A stretch of DNA of 55,927 bases from Desulfobulbaceae bacterium (lineage in GTDB: Bacteria > Desulfobacterota > Desulfobulbia > Desulfobulbales > Desulfobulbaceae), in NCBI GenBank assembly GCA_024763055.1, contig JANTGH010000004.1:1-55927 (forward strand). Reading direction: 5' to 3'. This document shows positions 50,741 through 55,927 of this stretch, piece after piece. The translations under genes were made by a program, and so were the position numbers. The notes below the pieces were generated by a model. It searched no databases, was not told the origin of the DNA, and was given only the letters and a program-made list of their open reading frames with translations. Positions within the stretch are counted from its first letter, which is position 1; each line of letters opens with the position of its first letter.

Positions 50741-52619
50741 TTCCGATTTAATAAGGAAAGTAACGACAGCTCTTGAAGGAATGCGGGAATTTGTTTTTCT
50801 TGAAACCTGCAGGCCGTCAAAAAATGATAACCGTTCTTTTTTGTTCACTGACCCGATTTGCCGGCTGGAATGTACATGGAGTGATAATGTCAACGAGTTT
50901 TTGAATAGTGCGGAACTATACAGCAAGCAGGGATATTTTCTTGCCGGCTGGTTTGAATACGAATTCGGTTATCTTTTGGAACCAGCGCTGAAGCGCTTGC
51001 TTTGGCCCGGCAAAGCCGGCAAGGTTGTTGCCCGACTTGGAGTTTTTGAGAAACCCCTTATCTTTGATCACCTGACGGGTCGGTTTGTAGAGGGTAACGA
51101 TTGGCCGAAGGCCGAAAGCACTCTGTCAACAGTCAAAATCAATAACTTGAAAACAAATATTTCCAGACAGGAATTTCTTGCTGATGTTGAAAAAATAGGT
51201 CGTTATATAAAGGCTGGAGATACGTATCAGGTAAACTACACATTTAAGCTGGATTTTTCCTTTGTTGGTTCGCCGGCTGTTCTGTACCGGCAATTGCGAA
51301 GAAACCAGTCCGTAGCCTATGGAGCCTGGATTCGCAGCCGGGGGCTTGATATCATGAGTTTTTCTCCGGAGCTCTTTTTCAGCTCCAAGGGAAACTCCAT
51401 TCGGGTGCGGCCAATGAAGGGTACACTGGTTCGTGGCCGGAATGTGGAAGAAGACCGGCAAATGTCTGCAAGGCTTTCTATGGATGGCAAGAGCAGAAGT
51501 GAAAATGTGATGATTGTTGATCTGCTGCGAAATGATTTGTCCCGCCTGCTCAACAATACCGGTGGCGGGGTGGTTAAAGTGCAGTCTCTTTTTGATGTTG
51601 AGGTCTATGAAAGTCTTCTGCAGATGACGTCCACCATTGAAGGTATTGCAAACCCCTCTTCCAGCATTGGCCTTGCGGATATGCTGAGTTTTCTTTTTCC
51701 CTGCGGCTCAGTGACCGGGGCGCCAAAAATCAGAACCATGGAAATTATCCGTGAACTGGAGAAGGAACCTCGTAATGTCTATTGCGGGGCTCTTGGATAC
51801 TACGGTTCAGGGAGGATGTGTTTTAATGTGCCGATTCGAACTTTGACTCTTGCCGATGGCAGGGGCAGTATGGGGATTGGGGCGGGAATCGTCCATGATT
51901 CCGATCCTGAATCCGAATGGAGGGAATGTCTGCTCAAAGCCAATTTCCTTACCCGATCACGGCCGGAGTTTCAGCTTATTGAAACCTTATGTTGGCTCCC
52001 GGACAGGGGTTTTTTGTTTCTGCAGGAACATCTTGAGCGATTAGCGTCTTCGGCAGAATATTTTTTCTTTCAGATGAGTGATCATGATGTTCGGTGCAGG
52101 CTGGAGCAGGTTGCGGAGCAGTTTTCAGATGATTGCATGCGGGTACGGCTTTTGGCGCATAAAGACGGCCGTGTTGAGGTGACGTCGAGCAAAGTAACAA
52201 CCGTTTCCGGTTTGGAAAAAGAATTACCTGCAGTCTCTTTTTCCGCCTGCAGGGTAGATGCCGATGATGTCTTTTTCTTTCATAAGACTACTCACAGGCC
52301 TCTCTACAACAGGGAAAGGCAACGGGCAGTGGACCAGGGATTGTACGAGGTGCTCTTTATGAATACCCGGGGAGAAGTGACGGAAGGCACCATCTCCACT
52401 TTATTTATTCAACTGCATGGCAAGTTGTATACCCCGCCGGTTGCCTGCGGTCTTCTCCCCGGTATCTTTCGTCGTTGGTATCTGGAATCGGGGAAAGCGG
52501 AAGAACGAGTTATGGGAATTGATGATATCATCGAAGCCGATGCATTGTATGTGGCCAATTCGGTCCGGGGACGGGTTCAGGTCAGGTTTGTTGATGAGAA
52601 ACACTATAAACGGATATAG
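50727..52619 (+). CDS. pabBC: aminodeoxychorismate synthase component I / aminodeoxychorismate lyase fusion
   Basis: A 630-aa bifunctional enzyme for p-aminobenzoate (folate) synthesis. Residues 1-415 are PabB: FVFLETCRPSKNDNRSFLF, YIKAGDTYQVNYTFKLDF, RPMKGTLVRGRN with the catalytic Lys, and FPCGSVTGAPKIRTMEII. Residues about 425-630 are a PabC-type class IV aminotransferase fold: PDRGFLFLQEHLERL, the PLP Lys in FHKTTHRPLYNRERQ, and EVTEGTISTLF. The fusion is known in several phyla. It starts at ATG 50727 with no ribosome site of its own; the overlapping 18-codon frame may drive initiation. Confidence 0.94.
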   Translation: MQGIDSDLIRKVTTALEGMREFVFLETCRPSKNDNRSFLFTDPICRLECTWSDNVNEFLNSAELYSKQGYFLAGWFEYEFGYLLEPALKRLLWPGKAGKVVARLGVFEKPLIFDHLTGRFVEGNDWPKAESTLSTVKINNLKTNISRQEFLADVEKIGRYIKAGDTYQVNYTFKLDFSFVGSPAVLYRQLRRNQSVAYGAWIRSRGLDIMSFSPELFFSSKGNSIRVRPMKGTLVRGRNVEEDRQMSARLSMDGKSRSENVMIVDLLRNDLSRLLNNTGGGVVKVQSLFDVEVYESLLQMTSTIEGIANPSSSIGLADMLSFLFPCGSVTGAPKIRTMEIIRELEKEPRNVYCGALGYYGSGRMCFNVPIRTLTLADGRGSMGIGAGIVHDSDPESEWRECLLKANFLTRSRPEFQLIETLCWLPDRGFLFLQEHLERLASSAEYFFFQMSDHDVRCRLEQVAEQFSDDCMRVRLLAHKDGRVEVTSSKVTTVSGLEKELPAVSFSACRVDADDVFFFHKTTHRPLYNRERQRAVDQGLYEVLFMNTRGEVTEGTISTLFIQLHGKLYTPPVACGLLPGIFRRWYLESGKAEERVMGIDDIIEADALYVANSVRGRVQVRFVDEKHYKRI

Positions 52620-52634
52620 AGATATCAGGGCCAC

Positions 52635-53123
52635 ATGACAAAAAATACTCCTTGTCCCTGCGGCAGCGGTTTGGCTGCCAAGACATGTTGCGGGCCCGTA
52701 CTTTCCGGAGAAGAATTCCCGGATACGGCGTTACAGCTGATGCGTTCGCGTTACACGGCACATATGCTGAAAAATGCCGGGTATCTGCTGAAAACCTGGC
52801 ATCCGTCCACCCGGCCGGACGAAACGACTATTCATTTTAATGACTGGTACCAGCTGCGAATTATTGAGACCCTGGCAGGGGGCCTGGAAGATGATTCGGG
52901 TATTGTTGAGTTTCGAGCCCTGTATCGTCACGGAACCATGCGTGGAGTTCTCCATGAAAGGAGTCGTTTTTGTAGAAAAGACGGCCTCTGGTATTATCTG
53001 GACGGGGAGATTCTGGAATCAAACCGTACCGTGCCTGAAAAGGTGGGCCGTAACAGTCCCTGTCCCTGCGGCAGCGGCAGGAAATACAAAAAATGCTGTC
53101 TTCATGTACAACCGGATAGGTGA
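52635..53123 (+). CDS. YchJ-family SEC-C motif protein
   Basis: A 162-aa protein with SEC-C zinc motifs at both ends: [17 protein letters not shown] at the N-terminus and [18 protein letters not shown] at the C-terminus. Between them is the YchJ/NTF2-like domain ([38 protein letters not shown]). This is the full YchJ layout. Start ATG 52635, 15 bp after pabBC, so probably co-transcribed. Function unknown. The 106 bp before the convergent chemoreceptor gene show no clear terminator. Confidence 0.93.
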   Translation: MTKNTPCPCGSGLAAKTCCGPVLSGEEFPDTALQLMRSRYTAHMLKNAGYLLKTWHPSTRPDETTIHFNDWYQLRIIETLAGGLEDDSGIVEFRALYRHGTMRGVLHERSRFCRKDGLWYYLDGEILESNRTVPEKVGRNSPCPCGSGRKYKKCCLHVQPDR

Positions 53124-53229
53124 GATTTTTTACTGTATCCTGCAAGCGACCTGTTGCAATCGCCGGAGCCGTAACCCTGCCTTCATGTAAAGGGATTTGT
53201 TCACGGGAAAACCGGGTCAGGTTATCGTG

Positions 53230-55647
53230 TTAATTTGTTTCCCGTTTTTCACATTCTTCTGTTTTTATACGGTCGATTGAATCAAAAATTTTGTCCACCA
53301 GCGACTCAAGTTCCATAATCGTATTTGCGATATTATCAAAAGTGTTCTCCGGTAAGGCGCATTGTCTGCTGGTTTCCTGAATATGGTTGTTAAAACGATC
53401 ATTTAACTCGACGGATTTGCGCCAGGCATTGGTGTCGGTAAAGCTGCGGCCGGCGCTGCGCTTTATCCATTGTGACAGAGGTGAAGCCGCAGGTTGTTCC
53501 ACTGTCGACTCTCCATTGGAAACAGTTTCGGTAATAGCGCAAACGTAATTAATTATTTCCAGCTTCAGCGAGGCGATCTCAAAGACGAATTCCATATCGC
53601 AGATCTGGTCCATCGGGCGGTCAAGGGTGGTTGCCTTATTGGCCGTGGCAACAAGGCTGTCTATTTCAAACTGCACTTCCTCCGCGTAGACCTTCACTCG
53701 CTCTCCTACCTCAAGAGAGGCCGTGTTTATCCTGGACAACTCTTCTGCGGCAAGACGTAACGAGGCCACTTTGTCCTGTTGAATATCAGAACCTCGCGCG
53801 ACCTCATTGACGGTATCAATGACGGTGTTGATCGTGTTGTTGATTTCTCCCAGGGCGTCTTTGGTTTTTAAAGCCAGGATTTTTACCTCTTCGGAAACAA
53901 CAGCAAATCCCTTGCCGTGTTCCCCTGCCCGCGCAGCCTCGATGGTGGCGTTGAGCGCCAGCAGATCGGTCTGTTCGGCAATATCACCAATAGTGTTAGT
54001 GATATTTTTCATTAACTTCGCCTGTTCCAGAAGCGACGTGACCTTGTTGCTGCTTGTCTCAATGGAACTGGATATATCCCGGATTGATGTTGAAGACCCT
54101 TCTATGGCCTCTGATTGCCTGGCGGACGCTTTCTGCAGTTCTTCCGAGGTGGTATTGAGATCTTCCGCGCTTTTACTCAATTTATTGCCTACATTAAATA
54201 TAAAGGACATCAATTCCGAGATGGAAACGCCGAGGGTGTTTATTGACGAGATAAGCCCGCCCATGCTTCCCGAAGCCTTGCCGGTCTTCAGCCGCATGGT
54301 AAAGTTTGATTCTGAAAAGGAAAGAATGGCTTTTGATATACTTTCAAATTGTTCCCTGGTGCTTGCAATGAGTTTATTCAGGTTGTCGACAAGTAGGAGT
54401 ACGTCATTCTGATCAGTCGTTGGTTCAATACTGAGATTATAAAAGCCATGTTGGACTTTTTTAACCGTTGACTCCACGGCTGCCATTGTTTCTCTGTTTT
54501 TTCGATGTATTTCTTTGTCGTGGAGAAAAATCTCTTTGGTTTTCTGCATGTTTTTGTTGATGACCGACGCCATATGTCCTATCTCATCGTTTGATGACAG
54601 GGCAATCGGTTTAATATCATGGCGTTCTTTGTTGAGAAAGAGGAAGAAATCGGTCAAGCCGTCATGAAAAACGGCAAGCGGTTTAAGCACCAGCCGGTGG
54701 ATGGACAACATCATAGACAGACCGACCATAATCATGAGCCCGGCAATGAGCAGCAGGTAGGAGTTTGAAATTTTATTGACAACGGCAATTTGTGATTGAA
54801 GAATATCCGCCTTCTCGCCGATTACCTGCAGGCCCATTTCCTTGTTCCTGAAATCCAGGACCGGCAGATAGGTAACAAAGTACTCGCTGGTGATAAGATA
54901 GCCCTGAGAGAGGAGTTTTTTGTAATCAAGACGTTGCGCAAATTCAACTGTGTCCTGTTTGAACCATTTTTTGCTTGCCGCCCAGTATTCATCTATTTTT
55001 GCGTTATTCCTTAATTTTGGAGCAATGTTGACGGTTTTGTCGTTGACAAGAATGATATACTGCCGCCCCTGTTTTTTGAAATCCCTGTTTACGCTGCCGA
55101 CACCCTGAATAAATTCAAGGGATCCAAGCTGCCGCCCCTCTTCAATCACTGGAACAATACCTCTTATTACCAGCCCGACAGAGCCGGTCTCAAAGCCGGA
55201 CCAGGCCTCGCCGTGGGCAACAGCACCTTTCAGGCTGAAGCGAAACCCGGTTAAATCATCGCCGAACTTCGCATGATTCCAACTTCGGACAAAGGATTTC
55301 ATGTCCGGAGTATGCAGGTGCAGTTTGATATTTTTAAATTTGGAATTTTTTCTATATAAATTGCCTATGGCGGCGAAAATATCTATTGCTGTTTTCCTGT
55401 CTCTGTTCTTAAGGGCATTCCGGACGTCTCTGTTGGCGGCAAAGCCGATAGCATTGGTCAGCCCGATTTCCTTTTTTTTGTTTATCTGCGTGGTAATAGC
55501 GTCCTGGAGAAACTTGACCCGCATGTTGATCTTCTGCTGGACAAGTTTTTTGGTGGTTATTCTGGAATAAAAAATACCGGCACCTATTCCAAGACAACCT
55601 AATAGAATAATAGCAATCAGAACCTTTCCGGTGATAGACGCTTTCAT
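53230..55647 (-). CDS. methyl-accepting chemotaxis protein, Cache-type sensor, CZB-like tail
   Basis: An 805-aa chemoreceptor. TM1 is about residues 7-28 ([21 protein letters not shown]), followed by a large periplasmic Cache-type sensor (30-295). TM2 (about 298-318) leads into HAMP-like and helical regions. The signalling hairpin tip is [38 protein letters not shown]. Residues about 690-790 resemble a chemoreceptor zinc-binding (CZB) domain placed as usual after the signalling helix, but the Cys and some His ligands are not evident, so zinc binding is doubtful. No che genes are nearby. The ATG at 55647 lacks a strong ribosome site. Confidence 0.9.
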   Translation of the reverse strand: MKASITGKVLIAIILLGCLGIGAGIFYSRITTKKLVQQKINMRVKFLQDAITTQINKKKEIGLTNAIGFAANRDVRNALKNRDRKTAIDIFAAIGNLYRKNSKFKNIKLHLHTPDMKSFVRSWNHAKFGDDLTGFRFSLKGAVAHGEAWSGFETGSVGLVIRGIVPVIEEGRQLGSLEFIQGVGSVNRDFKKQGRQYIILVNDKTVNIAPKLRNNAKIDEYWAASKKWFKQDTVEFAQRLDYKKLLSQGYLITSEYFVTYLPVLDFRNKEMGLQVIGEKADILQSQIAVVNKISNSYLLLIAGLMIMVGLSMMLSIHRLVLKPLAVFHDGLTDFFLFLNKERHDIKPIALSSNDEIGHMASVINKNMQKTKEIFLHDKEIHRKNRETMAAVESTVKKVQHGFYNLSIEPTTDQNDVLLLVDNLNKLIASTREQFESISKAILSFSESNFTMRLKTGKASGSMGGLISSINTLGVSISELMSFIFNVGNKLSKSAEDLNTTSEELQKASARQSEAIEGSSTSIRDISSSIETSSNKVTSLLEQAKLMKNITNTIGDIAEQTDLLALNATIEAARAGEHGKGFAVVSEEVKILALKTKDALGEINNTINTVIDTVNEVARGSDIQQDKVASLRLAAEELSRINTASLEVGERVKVYAEEVQFEIDSLVATANKATTLDRPMDQICDMEFVFEIASLKLEIINYVCAITETVSNGESTVEQPAASPLSQWIKRSAGRSFTDTNAWRKSVELNDRFNNHIQETSRQCALPENTFDNIANTIMELESLVDKIFDSIDRIKTEECEKRETN

Positions 55648-55809
55648 AGTCTTGTTTCACTTGTTTGGCGGTTAAAAGAAAAATTGTTATATTGATTCTA
55701 TCATGGAAAATTCAAAATTCAAAAAAAGTAATACCAGATCGACAGGTTTTTTATGTAACCGTACTTCTTGAAATAATATAAATTATTACCTAAATCCTGC
55801 AGTTGTTCG

Positions 55810-55927
55810 TGCACCGAGAACGTTGAGACGGGTGCAGATACAAGGAGGCAAGCGAATTTCGGCACAGGTGTACTGTTGGTACATCGAGCACGAAATTCGT
55901 GAAGCCGACACAGTAGATGTGCCTGTA
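55810..55927. repeat. structured repeat-like element at window edge
   Basis: Two hairpins in tandem. TGCACC (55810-55815) pairs with GGTGCA (55831-55836). A longer one has arms CGAATTTCG (55853-55861) and CGAAATTCG (55891-55899) and an inner stem TGTAC/GTACA (55869-55873, 55879-55883), all in one register. I recall similar sequences as dispersed intergenic repeats in related genomes. The element runs off the window. Confidence 0.45.

Noticed and set aside
1-55927. tRNA, rRNA, CRISPR arrays, transposases, phage genes
   Set aside because: Gaps between genes were read for cloverleaf ends, regular spacers and transposase motifs; none was found. A covariance-model search would be needed to exclude small RNAs.

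Overview
The window is a gene-dense bacterial chromosome segment of moderate GC. Gene content points to an anaerobic member of the Desulfobacterota, most likely Desulfobulbales. Supporting signs are a one-polypeptide pyruvate:ferredoxin oxidoreductase, a DUF134 / DUF5320 / NifX-like / ferredoxin-inserted MinD ATPase cluster, paired DUF2959 and DUF533 proteins, and the CxxC...SHGxCPxC tail typical of deltaproteobacterial signalling proteins. This placement rests on recalled family distribution, not on a search.

Layout. (1) 1-6.3 kb: an Fe-S / metal-cofactor handling cluster. It holds two DUF134 regulators (one fused to a NifX-like domain), a DUF5320 protein, two tandem MinD-type ATPases with inserted 2x[4Fe-4S] ferredoxin domains, a stand-alone NifX-like protein, an IscU-type scaffold, a degenerate receiver protein and an exported protein. 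Both DUF134 genes follow the same TTGACA-N17-TATTGT promoter, and the first has a perfect 20-bp palindrome over its predicted start. (2) 6.7-23.2 kb: the division and cell-wall (dcw) cluster mraZ-rsmH-ftsL-ftsI-murEF-mraY-murD-(73-aa Cys protein)-murG-murC-murB-ftsQ-ftsA-ftsZ, led by four 10-bp MraZ boxes. (3) 23.4-29.9 kb: radical SAM protein, sensor kinase, glycosyltransferase-like protein, FetAB-type metal exporter and response regulator. (4) 30-41 kb: AsmA-like protein, CrcB/DUF190, CoA-disulfide-reductase-like enzyme with rhodanese domain, HEAT-receiver protein, PHP phosphoesterase, a small membrane protein and a YkgJ-type Cys-cluster protein. (5) 41-45 kb, minus strand: envelope and stress proteins (Kbp-like, DUF533, DUF2959, LemA) and HU. 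(6) 45.4-55.9 kb: CYTH protein, pyruvate:ferredoxin oxidoreductase, CBS-ACT protein, PabB-PabC fusion, YchJ-type protein, a chemoreceptor and a structured repeat at the right edge.

The most striking observation is in the dcw cluster. The FtsI-like protein keeps its membrane anchor, pedestal domain and PASTA domain but has lost the transpeptidase motifs: SxxK reads LIRP, KTG reads RSA and no SxN is visible. FtsW, which usually lies between murD and murG, is absent from the window; its place is taken by a 73-aa Cys-pair protein related to the C-terminal domain of the response regulator at 29.3 kb. Together these suggest that the septal FtsW-FtsI synthase has been rewired, with catalysis supplied from elsewhere.

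Other points of note: a PHP phosphoesterase frame with no usable start codon that joins the upstream ORF through a CCCAAAA slippery heptamer; a small minus-strand gene carrying two single-base lesions; two copies of an intergenic repeat family; and several genes too short for routine calling. No tRNA, rRNA, CRISPR array or transposase was seen.
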